The translations under genes were made by a program, and so were the position numbers. DNA of 64,000 nucleotides from Sanguibacter suaedae (lineage in GTDB: Bacteria > Actinomycetota > Actinomycetes > Actinomycetales > Cellulomonadaceae), in assembly GCF_016342785.1 (NCBI RefSeq), contig NZ_JAEINH010000004.1, forward strand, positions 186,001 to 250,000, read 5' to 3'. Shown here in pieces: positions 32,555 to 40,762 of this stretch (positions within the stretch are counted from its first letter, which is position 1; every line of letters begins with the position of its first letter). The notes beneath the pieces are model-generated. The model made no database searches. It saw only the letters and a list, made by a program, of their open reading frames with translations, and was not told the DNA's origin.

Positions 32555-33049
32555 TCAGTCGGCGATTCGGCAGGAGTCCACCACTGCCGTGACGGCCTCC
32601 TCGGACGTCGCGATCGTCGTCGTGTACCGGCGCTCCGGGGCGTCGGACGGGCCGATGGTCACGTCCTTGGTGCCCACCTGGGCGTACCCGGCGTTCATGG
32701 CGTCGAGGGTGCAGACGACGGTGGCGTCCTGGGGTTTGGCGACGTCGAACCGGATCTCCACCTCCTCGCTGCTCAGCACCGAGAACCCGAAGGTCTTGCC
32801 ACGCACCCCGTCGTCGGACGGGCCGAACGCGAGCCACGCCGCCCCCGCCACGCCGCAGGCGAGGAGGATCGCCCCGACCACCACGAGCGTCCGACGTCGG
32901 GGAGCCCGGGGTGCCCCGTAGCGGTCCGCGAGCCGAGCCGCGTCGTCCGGCCCGTGCTGCGGGCCGGTGGCGCCCGACGCGCGCGGACCCCCGGCGCTCT
33001 CCGGACCGTCGGCCTGGGCGGGGTGGTGTGCGGGGCGCTGCTCGGTCAC
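32555..33049 (-). CDS. DUF4307 membrane protein
   Basis: 164 aa: ~50 polar residues, one transmembrane helix (LVVVGAILLACGVAGAAWLA) and an extracytoplasmic beta-rich domain (FGFSVLSSEEVEIRFDVAKP, then VVCTLDAMNAGYAQVGTKDV, ending in SCRIAD) with two Cys that can pair. DUF4307 genes stand divergent from mca in most actinobacteria, as here. GTG start 33049. Its last ~26 codons are duplicated at 30693-30772. Confidence 0.88.
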   Translation of the reverse strand: MTEQRPAHHPAQADGPESAGGPRASGATGPQHGPDDAARLADRYGAPRAPRRRTLVVVGAILLACGVAGAAWLAFGPSDDGVRGKTFGFSVLSSEEVEIRFDVAKPQDATVVCTLDAMNAGYAQVGTKDVTIGPSDAPERRYTTTIATSEEAVTAVVDSCRIAD

Positions 33050-33188
33050 GGGGACGCCTTTCCTGGTCGACCGTCCGGAGCTGGCGCGAGCGGTCCGCCC
33101 CTGGGTGGGATCATGGGGTGTCGTTTGATTATTGTCGTGTTCGCGCCGCAGCCGAAATCTGTGCCGTCGGACGATCGAGGAGGAACCG

Positions 33189-34079
33189 GTGACCACTCCG
33201 CCGTTGCGGCTCATGGCCGTTCACGCGCACCCGGACGACGAGTCCAGCAAGGGCGCGGCCACCACCGCGAGGTATGCGGCGTCGGGCGCAGAGGTCCTCG
33301 TGGTCAGCTGCACGGGCGGTGAGCGGGGGAGCGTGCTCAACCCCAGCTACGGACGTCAGATCACGGACCTCGAGGAGATGCGCCAGGTGCGCACCGTCGA
33401 GATGGCCGCTGCCGCGGAGGCGCTCGGCGTGCAGCACCGGTGGCTCGGGTTCGTCGACTCCGGGCTCCCCGAGGGCGACCCGCTGCCCCCGCTGCCCCCG
33501 GGGTGCTTCGCGCTGACCCCGCTCGAGGAGGCAGCGGCCCCGCTCGTGGAGATCGTGCGCGAGTTCCGCCCGCACGTCATCACCACGTACGACCCGACGG
33601 GCGGCTACCCCCACCCCGACCACATCATGTGCCACCGCGTCGCCAAGGAGGCGTTCGAGACGGCCGGTGACCCCGAGCGCTACCGCGACCGTGGCGCTCC
33701 CTGGACGCCGCTGAAGCTGTACTACAACCACGACTTCTCGATGACGCGGATCCGCACCATGCACGAGGCCATGATCGACGCGGGCCTCGAGTCGCCGTTC
33801 GGCGACTGGGTGGAGTCCCGTGCCGCCCGGGAGATCCCCGAGCGCGAGGTCACCACCCGGATCCCGTGCGCGGAGAGCTTCCCGGCCCGGGACGCCGCGC
33901 TCGTCGCGCACGCCACCCAGATCGACCCGGACGGGTTCTTCTTCGCGACGCCCCGCGACCTCGAGGCCCAGGTGTGGCCCGTGGAGGAGTACGAGCTCGC
34001 GGCGTCCCGGGTGGCGACCACGCTGCCCGAGGACGACCTGTTCGCCGGGATCGCCGGCGACGAGGGCGGCGCCCCGTGA
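33189..34079 (+). CDS. mca: Mycothiol S-conjugate amidase
   Basis: 296-aa zinc enzyme that cleaves mycothiol conjugates of toxins for export as mercapturates. Zinc site AVHAHPDDESSKGA (His14, Asp17) and HPDH in GGYPHPDHIMCHR, plus the Mca-type SCTGGERGSVLNPSYGRQI. Length and the C-terminal TQIDPDGFFFATPRD fit Mca better than MshB. GTG 33189 follows GAGGAGGA. The stop overlaps the next start by 4 nt. Confidence 0.93.
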   Translation: MTTPPLRLMAVHAHPDDESSKGAATTARYAASGAEVLVVSCTGGERGSVLNPSYGRQITDLEEMRQVRTVEMAAAAEALGVQHRWLGFVDSGLPEGDPLPPLPPGCFALTPLEEAAAPLVEIVREFRPHVITTYDPTGGYPHPDHIMCHRVAKEAFETAGDPERYRDRGAPWTPLKLYYNHDFSMTRIRTMHEAMIDAGLESPFGDWVESRAAREIPEREVTTRIPCAESFPARDAALVAHATQIDPDGFFFATPRDLEAQVWPVEEYELAASRVATTLPEDDLFAGIAGDEGGAP

Positions 34080-34450
34080 TCGCCCCGGGTGTCCCGGTGG
34101 CCGTCGTCCTGGGCGAGGGTGGGTTCATGCTCGAGGGCGACCTGGAGCCCGGCAGCACCGAGACGCAGGCGCCGACGCCGGCACCGATGCGTGAGGACCT
34201 CGAGGAGACGGACGTCTCGCCGGGACTGCCCGGCTTCCTCGCGATCTTCGCCGTCGCGCTCGTGACGGTCGCGCTCCTGCTGTCCATGACCCGCAAGCTG
34301 CGACGGGTCAACCACCGGGCGGGCGCGGAACCCACCGTCACCGCGACGTTCGAGGACCGCTCCGCGCCAGGCCCGTCCGGCGAGGCCCCAGGGTCAGGCA
34401 CCGCGGGCCCCGCCGACCCCACAGGGAACCCGGGCGAGGACAGGCGCTGA
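34076..34450 (+). CDS. Small single-span membrane protein downstream of mca
   Basis: 124 aa from GTG 34076 (overlapping the mca stop); ATG 34127 is an alternative. One transmembrane helix (GFLAIFAVALVTVALLLSMT) followed by a basic stretch (RKLRRVNHR) and a disordered Gly/Pro-rich tail. A small membrane gene after mca is common in this order; its function is unknown to me. Confidence 0.75.
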   Translation: MIAPGVPVAVVLGEGGFMLEGDLEPGSTETQAPTPAPMREDLEETDVSPGLPGFLAIFAVALVTVALLLSMTRKLRRVNHRAGAEPTVTATFEDRSAPGPSGEAPGSGTAGPADPTGNPGEDRR

Positions 34451-34451
34451 C

Positions 34452-35246
34452 GTGCGGGTGACCGTCGGGCAGGTGGAGGTCTCCGCCGACGCGGGGGCCA
34501 ACGTCGTCGTGGCCCGGTCGGTCGTCACCGAGGGGGCGCGGCTGGGGGCGGACCTCGTGGTGCTGCCCGAGTACGCGAGCGCGTACGACCACCGTGGTGT
34601 GGGCCCCGCCCACGCGCAGCCCTTCGACGGTCCCTTCGTCCGCATGCTCGAGGAGGAGTCGGCGGTCGGTGGGCTGGTCGTGGTGGCGGGCGTCGTCCTG
34701 CCGTCGCGCAGTGAGGGTGACGACCGGGCGAGCAACGCCGTCGTCGTCGTGGACCGCGGCACGGTGGTGGCGACGTACCGGAAGGTGCACCTCTACGACG
34801 CCTTCGGCGGGCGTGAGTCCGAGCGCCTCGAGCCGGGGGACCCGGCGGCCCCTGCGGTCGTCGTCGACGTCGCGGGGCTGCGCCTGGGCGTGATGACGTG
34901 CTACGACCTGCGGTTCCCCGAGTCGGCCAGGCGCCTCGTCGACGCCGGGGCGCAGGTCCTCGTCGTCCCGGCGGCGTGGGTGGACGGGCCCCTGAAGGCC
35001 GACCACTGGCGGACCCTCGCGCAGGCGCGCGCGATCGAGAACGTGTGCGCGGTCGTGGCCGTCGGGCAGGCGGGCAAGGGCCTCGTGGGCCGGTCGTTGG
35101 TCGTCGGGCCCGACGGGCAGGTGGGCCTCGAGCTCGACGAGCGTGCAGGGGTCCGTACCGTCGACGTCGACCCGGACGCCCTCGTGGCGGCGCGCGATCG
35201 CGACGCCACCCTCACGAACCGCCGCTACGTCGTCGTCCCGCGCTGA
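34452..35246 (+). CDS. Carbon-nitrogen hydrolase (nitrilase superfamily)
   Basis: 264-aa amidase-type enzyme. The Glu-Lys-Cys triad is present: E40 in VVLPEYAS, K111 in YRKVHLYD, C150 in VMTCYDLRFPESAR. The pattern and size match the Nit1/Nit2 or deaminated-glutathione-amidase-like branch. In a mycothiol organism the substrate is not predictable. It follows the small membrane gene with 1 bp between. Confidence 0.9.
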   Translation: MRVTVGQVEVSADAGANVVVARSVVTEGARLGADLVVLPEYASAYDHRGVGPAHAQPFDGPFVRMLEEESAVGGLVVVAGVVLPSRSEGDDRASNAVVVVDRGTVVATYRKVHLYDAFGGRESERLEPGDPAAPAVVVDVAGLRLGVMTCYDLRFPESARRLVDAGAQVLVVPAAWVDGPLKADHWRTLAQARAIENVCAVVAVGQAGKGLVGRSLVVGPDGQVGLELDERAGVRTVDVDPDALVAARDRDATLTNRRYVVVPR

Positions 35247-35271
35247 CGAGGCACGCCTCGACGCCTGCGGT

Positions 35272-35985
35272 TCAGGCCGCGTCGAGCGCGGCGACGAGGA
35301 TCGCCGCGTAGTGCGTCCCGTAGCCGATCACGGTGAGCACGTGGAAGATCTCGTGGAACCCGAACCAGCGCGGGCTGGGGTTCGGTCGCTTGAGGGCGTA
35401 GACGACCGCGCCCACGGTGTACGCGAGGCCCCCGACGGCGACGAGCCACACGATCACCGGCCCGTTCTCGGCCTGCCAGAACTGCGGCATGTAGCCGACG
35501 GCGACCCAGCCGAGCGCCAGGTAGATGGGCACGTACACCCACCGGGGCGCGGAGAGCCACACGATGCGGGCGGTGAGCCCCACGAGCGCCCCTGCCCACA
35601 CGACGACGAGGAGGGTCGTCGCGGTGCGCTGCGGCAGGAGGAGCACGGCGAGCGGCGTGTAGGTGCCGGCGATGATGAGGAAGATGTTGGAGTGGTCCGC
35701 GCGGCGCAGGAGCGCCGCCACCTTCGGTGACCAGGTGCCCCGGTGGTAGACGGCGCTCGTGCCGAAGAGCAGGATGGCGCTGACCCCGAACACGGTGGTG
35801 GAGACCTTCCCGGCGACGGGCGGTGCGAGCGCCACGAGCACGATGCTCGCCACGAGGGCGAGGGGGAACGTGCCTGCGTGCACCCAGCCGCGCAGCCGCG
35901 GCTTCACGGCGTCGGCGACGCTCTCGGCGGCGTCCTTGAGGTGGTCGACGGCGCCACGGTCGTCGTCCGTGGTGTGGGGCGCCAT
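35272..35985 (-). CDS. trhA: TrhA / haemolysin III family membrane protein (PAQR)
   Basis: 237 aa with seven membrane helices. Conserved family residues: RGWVHAGTFPLALVASI, the Ser/His motif in FGTSAVYHRGTWSPKV, RRADHSNIFLIIAGTYTPLA, and the last motif GFHEIFHVLTVIGYGTHYAA with the second His pair. ATG 35985. Divergent from uppS across a perfect palindrome (36024-36045) that lies 39 bp upstream of this start. Confidence 0.92.
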   Translation of the reverse strand: MAPHTTDDDRGAVDHLKDAAESVADAVKPRLRGWVHAGTFPLALVASIVLVALAPPVAGKVSTTVFGVSAILLFGTSAVYHRGTWSPKVAALLRRADHSNIFLIIAGTYTPLAVLLLPQRTATTLLVVVWAGALVGLTARIVWLSAPRWVYVPIYLALGWVAVGYMPQFWQAENGPVIVWLVAVGGLAYTVGAVVYALKRPNPSPRWFGFHEIFHVLTVIGYGTHYAAILVAALDAA

Positions 35986-36023
35986 GAGGTCTCCTCGCGG
36001 TGGTGGGTCTGTGGGCACGACAC

Positions 36024-36045
36024 TAACCTACGGGTCCGTAGGTTA
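36024..36045. promoter_or_regulatory. Perfect palindrome, TetR-type operator candidate
   Basis: Two 10-bp half-sites TAACCTACGG and CCGTAGGTTA around a 2-bp centre, without a mismatch, in the 144-bp divergent gap between trhA and uppS. Size and symmetry fit an operator for a TetR-family dimer. Its position close to trhA makes that gene the more likely target. No tetR gene is in the window. Confidence 0.6.
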
Positions 36046-36089
36046 CGAACGTGCTGGTAGGGCTCCTGCACGGGGCCGGGCGCGGCTCC

Positions 36090-36095
36090 GGTACG
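36090..36095 (+). promoter_or_regulatory. Candidate -10 of uppS
   Basis: TACGGT, a TANNNT-type box 35 bp before GTG 36130; no clear -35. Confidence 0.3.
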
Positions 36096-36129
36096 GTTGG
36101 GACATCGACTCACCACACGGAGGACCCGC

Positions 36130-36999
36130 GTGCGCATGCCCCACCTGCTGTACGGGCTCTACGAGAAGCGGCTCGCGGCATCGCTGGACACGCGGGCGAC
36201 CCCCCGCCATGTCGGGGTGATCCTCGACGGGAACCGTCGGTGGGCGAAGTCCTTCGGCGAGCCCGCGGCCACCGGCCACCGCCGCGGCGCGGACAAGATC
36301 CAGGAGTTCCTCGGGTGGAGCGAGGAGCTCGGGGTCGAGGTCGTCACCCTGTGGATGCTCTCCACCGACAACCTCTCCCGCTCGGCGGACGAGCTGGGGG
36401 CGCTCCTCGACATCATCAAGGACGCGGTCTGCGAGCTCGCGAGCGCGGGACGGTGGCGCCTACGGGTCGTCGGGCGCCTCGACCTCCTGCCCGACGAGGT
36501 CGCGCAGACCCTGCGGTCGGCACAGTCGCGGACGGACGCCGTGGACGGCCTCCACGTGAACGTGGCCATCGGGTACGGGGGGCGGCACGAGATCGCGGAC
36601 GCCGTCCGGTCGCTCCTCAAGGAGCGCGCCGCGCAGGGCGAGTCGCTCGAGGAGATCGCGGCCAGCATCGACGTGGAGCACATCGCCGAGCACCTCTACA
36701 CGCGGGGCCAGCCCGATCCGGAGCTCATGATCCGAACCTCCGGCGAGCAGCGGCTCTCGGGTTTCCTCCTGTGGCAGAGCGCCCAGGCGGAGTTCTACTT
36801 CTGCGAGGCGTACTGGCCGGACTTCCGGCGGGTCGACTACCTGCGCGCCCTGCGCGCGTACGCGACACGGGAGCGCCGGCTGGGCCGTTGCGGGTTCCCG
36901 TGGGGGGGGGGGGCGCCGGCCGCTCAGGGGTCCACGACGGTGAGCAGGCCGTGGGCCCCGCGCTCGGCGTCGACCATCGAGTGGGAGACGAAGGGGTAG
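36130..36999 (+). CDS. Isoprenyl transferase (cis-prenyltransferase, UppS family)
   Basis: Makes Z-polyprenyl diphosphate for cell-wall lipid carriers. Motifs: HVGVILDGNRRWAKSFG with catalytic Asp33, GHRRGADKIQEFL, VVTLWMLSTDNLSRS, ELMIRTSGEQRLSGFLLWQS and the end motif EFYFCEAYWPDFRRVDYL. GTG 36130 after GGAGGA. The natural C terminus should lie near RERRLG (about 36885). Instead the frame runs through a 12-G tract (36902-36913) and 76 bp into the antisense of nirK, giving a 289-aa product with an unrelated tail. A sequencing or slippage indel in the G tract is possible; one G fewer would bring a stop near 36952. Confidence 0.9.
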   Translation: MRMPHLLYGLYEKRLAASLDTRATPRHVGVILDGNRRWAKSFGEPAATGHRRGADKIQEFLGWSEELGVEVVTLWMLSTDNLSRSADELGALLDIIKDAVCELASAGRWRLRVVGRLDLLPDEVAQTLRSAQSRTDAVDGLHVNVAIGYGGRHEIADAVRSLLKERAAQGESLEEIAASIDVEHIAEHLYTRGQPDPELMIRTSGEQRLSGFLLWQSAQAEFYFCEAYWPDFRRVDYLRALRAYATRERRLGRCGFPWGGGAPAAQGSTTVSRPWAPRSASTIEWETKG

Positions 37000-39644
37000 G
37001 TCCCTGCCTCGGGCAGCTCGAGCTCGACGAAACCGCCCTGGGCGACGGTGAGCCCCAGGGCCTGGGCGCCTCCACCCGCGGCAGCCGACTGGGTGCCGGG
37101 GCGGAGCGTGTAGACACCCTCGTGGAACACGGTGTCGAACTGCCCGCCGACGACGTGGAACGACGTGCCGCGGCTGGGTCCGGCGGCGAGCACCCAGATG
37201 CGGACCCGTTCCCCGACGCGTGCCTGGAGCGGCGCGTGGTCGTACTGGTTCGCGTAGCCGTTGAAGACGACGAGGTCGGGGGCCTCGGCGGCGATCTTCG
37301 CGGCGTCGACCTCGCCGCCGGGAGCGCCGAGGTACAGCTCGGACTGGACGAGGACGTACTCGCGGTCCACGGGGGCCAGGCCGTCGGGCTCGATGACCAC
37401 GGCACCGAACATGCCGTTGGCGATGTGCGCGCTCATGGGCATGGTGCTGCAGTGGTACATCCAGATCCCGGCGCGGGTCGCGGTGAACGTGTACTCGAGC
37501 GTCTCCCCGGGGGCGATGGTGCGCATCGGCCGGTCGGGCGCGAGGGCGCCGGCGTGGAAGTCGATCGAGTGACCGATGCTGCCGTCGTTGACGAGCGTCA
37601 CCTCGAAGCGGTCCCCGATGCGCCCGTGCAGGGTGGGCCCGGGCGCCACCCCGCCGAACGTCCACAGCGTCTGTGTGACCCCGGGCGCGACCTCGGTCAG
37701 CTGGTCGGAGACGTCGAGCCTCACGCGGTGGGTACGGGTGCCGTCCGCGGCAGTGGTGGTCGTGGGGCCGTCGAGCGGGGGGAGGGTCGCGTCGTAGGGG
37801 TCGACGCCTGGGCCTGGCTCGTCGGTGGTCCCGAGGAGGGCAGCCGCGTCGTCGGGCGCACCTGCGGGACCGGGCGGCTCGCCGTCGGCGTGCCCATCGT
37901 CGGTGTGCCCGGCGTGCCCGGCGTGCTCGCCGGCGTCGGCGAGCGGCTGCTCCCCGGTGACGTCGATGCCGAGGACCATGCCCATCTGCCGGTGCCCCAC
38001 CACGCTGCACCACCCCTCGAGGTCACGACCCACGACGTCGACGACGAGCGTGACGGTCGCCCCGGGGGACAGGCGGCCGGTGGTGTGGCCGCTGTCGAGC
38101 GTGAGGTCGTGGACGTCGGTGTCGACGTTGGTCACCTCGATGACGAGCCTGTCGCCGGCGGGGACGGTGATGCTCGCGGGCTCGAAGCGCATGGCGTGCG
38201 CCTCGACCCGGACGGTGGTGGTCCGCCCGGAGGCGACGGTGGTGCTGTCCGACGCGGCGGGTCCGAGCCCGGCCGCGGCAGGATCGAGCGCGACGCCTGC
38301 GGCGACGGCGAGGACGAGCGACGCCGTGGCGAGGGCTGCGGCACCCGTGCGTCGGCGCTCCGGGGCGGCGGGCTCGGCGGGCACCGGGGTGCGCCGGGCG
38401 ACGTCGGTGGCCGGCGCCTTGGCGTCACCGTCGCCGCGGCGCACCCCGCGCACGGCTGCGACGAGCAGCACGACGGTGGCCAGCGCGCTCCCGAGGACGA
38501 GCATCGACGCGACGGCCCGGACGAGGCTCGGGACGGGCAGGACGCACAGGAGGAGCCCGCCCTGGAGGAGGACGAGCCGCACGGTCGCCCCGCGCTCGAC
38601 GGTCGCGACGGACGCCCGCACCCGCGCGGGGCCACCGCCGAGGACGACGGGGCCCAGGGACGACAGCGCGCCGAGGAGGACCTGGAGGGCGAACCCGACG
38701 ACGAGGGGGACCGTCGCCACCCCGACGCGGCCTGCCGCCTGCGTCCACGTGCCGGCCGTCCCGACCCCGACGGCCAGGGCGACGAGGCCGCCGAGGAGCC
38801 ACGCGCACGACCACGCCACGGAGAGCGCCGGGAAGGTCCGCGGCGGAGCCGACCTGGCGGCTTGGGCCAGAGGCCGACCGGCCACGCCCAGCCCTGCGAG
38901 GTAGACCAGGACTCCGGCCGCAGCGACGAGGGCCAGCCCGCCCAGGGCGCCGCCGACGACCACGGCCAGGCCGGTGAGCAGCACGGGCAGGGCCCGGCGG
39001 GTCGCGCGCTCGGCCCCGTCGGGCACGCGTGTCCGCAGGATCGTGGGCCACAGGGTCAGGAGGGTGCCCACCACGGTGAGCGCCACGAAGCCGAGGAGGT
39101 TGATCGCCCCGTGGGCGGCGACCACCCGTGAGTGCCACGTCTCGTCGAGCCCGCGGGCGAGCAGAACGCCGGCCGCTGCGCCGAGGGGGAGGAGGCACGA
39201 CGCGGCGACGTAGTAGCGGATCGTGACCGTGAACCTCCCGGCGAGGGTCCCGGCGGACCGCACCTGCAGGGCGAGCGCAGCGCCGTGCGCGGCGACGACC
39301 CCACCGACGAGGGCCGCGCCGACGAGCGTCATGGTCCACCGGCCGGTGAGCACACCGGCGACGACGAGGACGACGGCGGCCTGGAGGGCCACGAGCCGTG
39401 CCGCCGCCCACCGGCGGGAGCGGTCCGTCACGCGCCGTCGCAGGAGCGCGTCGGTGAAGTGCGCGCTCCACACGAGGATCGCGGACGTCACCGCGCCGAG
39501 CAGGAGGAGGTGGACGAGCAGCCACCCGGCCTCGGGTAGCGCGCGGTGCGCGAAGGCGACGACGACCGTCGCGAGCAGCCAGCCGAGGACGGGCACGTTG
39601 GCGCGCAGGTGCCGGCGGGTGCGCGCGCCCGACGCGGCGCTCAC
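36924..39644 (-). CDS. Membrane-fused copper nitrite reductase (NirK type)
   Basis: 906 aa, three parts. Residues ~20-440: ten or more membrane helices resembling NnrS/haem-copper accessory proteins. Residues ~465-560: a cupredoxin with type 1 copper motif CSVVGHRQMGM. From ~600: the two-cupredoxin NirK core, with HSIDFHAGALAPD (type 2 copper His), WMYHCSTMPMSAHIANGMFG (type 1 site and linked His) and SFHVVGGQFDTVF. It reduces nitrite to NO at the outer face. GTG 39644, overlapping the upstream NnrS-like gene by 4 nt. The stop lies opposite the uppS tail. His-rich linker (HAGHAGHTDDGHADG) between cupredoxin and core. Confidence 0.88.
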   Translation of the reverse strand: MSAASGARTRRHLRANVPVLGWLLATVVVAFAHRALPEAGWLLVHLLLLGAVTSAILVWSAHFTDALLRRRVTDRSRRWAAARLVALQAAVVLVVAGVLTGRWTMTLVGAALVGGVVAAHGAALALQVRSAGTLAGRFTVTIRYYVAASCLLPLGAAAGVLLARGLDETWHSRVVAAHGAINLLGFVALTVVGTLLTLWPTILRTRVPDGAERATRRALPVLLTGLAVVVGGALGGLALVAAAGVLVYLAGLGVAGRPLAQAARSAPPRTFPALSVAWSCAWLLGGLVALAVGVGTAGTWTQAAGRVGVATVPLVVGFALQVLLGALSSLGPVVLGGGPARVRASVATVERGATVRLVLLQGGLLLCVLPVPSLVRAVASMLVLGSALATVVLLVAAVRGVRRGDGDAKAPATDVARRTPVPAEPAAPERRRTGAAALATASLVLAVAAGVALDPAAAGLGPAASDSTTVASGRTTTVRVEAHAMRFEPASITVPAGDRLVIEVTNVDTDVHDLTLDSGHTTGRLSPGATVTLVVDVVGRDLEGWCSVVGHRQMGMVLGIDVTGEQPLADAGEHAGHAGHTDDGHADGEPPGPAGAPDDAAALLGTTDEPGPGVDPYDATLPPLDGPTTTTAADGTRTHRVRLDVSDQLTEVAPGVTQTLWTFGGVAPGPTLHGRIGDRFEVTLVNDGSIGHSIDFHAGALAPDRPMRTIAPGETLEYTFTATRAGIWMYHCSTMPMSAHIANGMFGAVVIEPDGLAPVDREYVLVQSELYLGAPGGEVDAAKIAAEAPDLVVFNGYANQYDHAPLQARVGERVRIWVLAAGPSRGTSFHVVGGQFDTVFHEGVYTLRPGTQSAAAGGGAQALGLTVAQGGFVELELPEAGTYPFVSHSMVDAERGAHGLLTVVDP

Positions 39645-40762
39645 GTGTGCACCGCCGACGTCGTGCCCAGGGGTGTCGCCGGGACGGTCCGTGGCGCTCT
39701 GCCGCGTGTCCCGCGGACCGCCGAGGCGGCGGCGACCACGACGAACAGCAGGACCGCGACGACGTTCAGCGCGCCGCCGGCGGTGTGCGCACCGGGCAGC
39801 CCCCACGCGTCCCCGCCGACGACCCGGACCACGAGAGACGCGTGGAGCAGCCCCGCAGGGAGGAGCATCACCGGGTGGTACGGGAGGCGCACGGTGAGCA
39901 CGGCCGGGAGGATCACGGGTGCGTGGGCCATGATCATGGAGAGGGTGAAGCCGAGGAACACGGCGTGCACCACCGCGTCGTAGGCCGGCCCCTCACCGAC
40001 CCGGCCGAGGACGAACCACGTGGCCCCCGCCGCGGCGAGCCACGCGTACCCCGCGAGCAGGCACACCGCCATGAACCGGGGGAGCCCCGTGGAGCGCACG
40101 GTCCGCCGGGCGACGTCGTGCACCGTGAGCCACCCGACGATCCCCAGCAGCGCCGCCCCGAGGAGGGGCGTCCCCACGGCGGGCCACAGCACCCCGGCCG
40201 TCACCCCGACGACGAGCGCCAGGCAGAGCGCGAGCACGGTGTCCACCGTGCCGCGCGCGAGGAGGACCACGCGAGCGAGCTCGAGCCGCTCGCCGACGAT
40301 CGTCAGGACGATGAACCCGGCCAGCCAGGGCAGCACGTCGGGTACGGGCACACCGGTCGCCCAGAGGAGCGCGCCGCCGGTGGCGAGCGCCGCCCCGAGC
40401 GCCTGGACGACGACGGCGTCGTCCCGTCCGCGCAGGTACAGCGGGACGTAGAGCGCACCGAGCGCGAGCGAACCGCACACGAGAGCCGCCTGCCCGACGC
40501 CGAGGGGGAGCGGCGAGAGGAGCGCGAGCCCGCCGCTGCCGAGGAGGACGGGCGCCAGGTAGCCCCAGGTGCGTCGGAGCGCGACGGCGCGCTCGAGCGC
40601 GACGAGGGTCCCCACGAAACCGAGGACGAGGAGCACCCCGTGGACGACGGGCAGCCGATCGGTGGTCACGGGTGCGGGCAGGCCGAGGAGCAGGAGGGCC
40701 GCGTCGAGGCCCGCGAGGAGGCACAGCCCGGCGGGCAGCGCGAGCAGCAGCCGGCGGCTCAT
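39641..40762 (-). CDS. NnrS-like polytopic membrane protein
   Basis: 373 aa, about eleven or twelve hydrophobic segments. Conserved-looking histidines lie in helices (LPVVHGVLLVLGFVGTLVAL, VVHAVFLGFTLSMIMAHAPV, YHPVMLLPAGLLHASLVVRV). This matches NnrS-like or haem-copper-oxidase-I-like accessory proteins that go with nitrite/NO metabolism. It is translated between the regulator and nirK, overlapping both by 4 nt. Resistance to NO or help in copper/haem loading is inferred. Confidence 0.78.
   Translation of the reverse strand: MSRRLLLALPAGLCLLAGLDAALLLLGLPAPVTTDRLPVVHGVLLVLGFVGTLVALERAVALRRTWGYLAPVLLGSGGLALLSPLPLGVGQAALVCGSLALGALYVPLYLRGRDDAVVVQALGAALATGGALLWATGVPVPDVLPWLAGFIVLTIVGERLELARVVLLARGTVDTVLALCLALVVGVTAGVLWPAVGTPLLGAALLGIVGWLTVHDVARRTVRSTGLPRFMAVCLLAGYAWLAAAGATWFVLGRVGEGPAYDAVVHAVFLGFTLSMIMAHAPVILPAVLTVRLPYHPVMLLPAGLLHASLVVRVVGGDAWGLPGAHTAGGALNVVAVLLFVVVAAASAVRGTRGRAPRTVPATPLGTTSAVHT

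Noticed and set aside
36051-39131. + strand open frame over nirK
   Set aside because: Antisense to the copper-site motifs of the nitrite reductase, with shadow composition.
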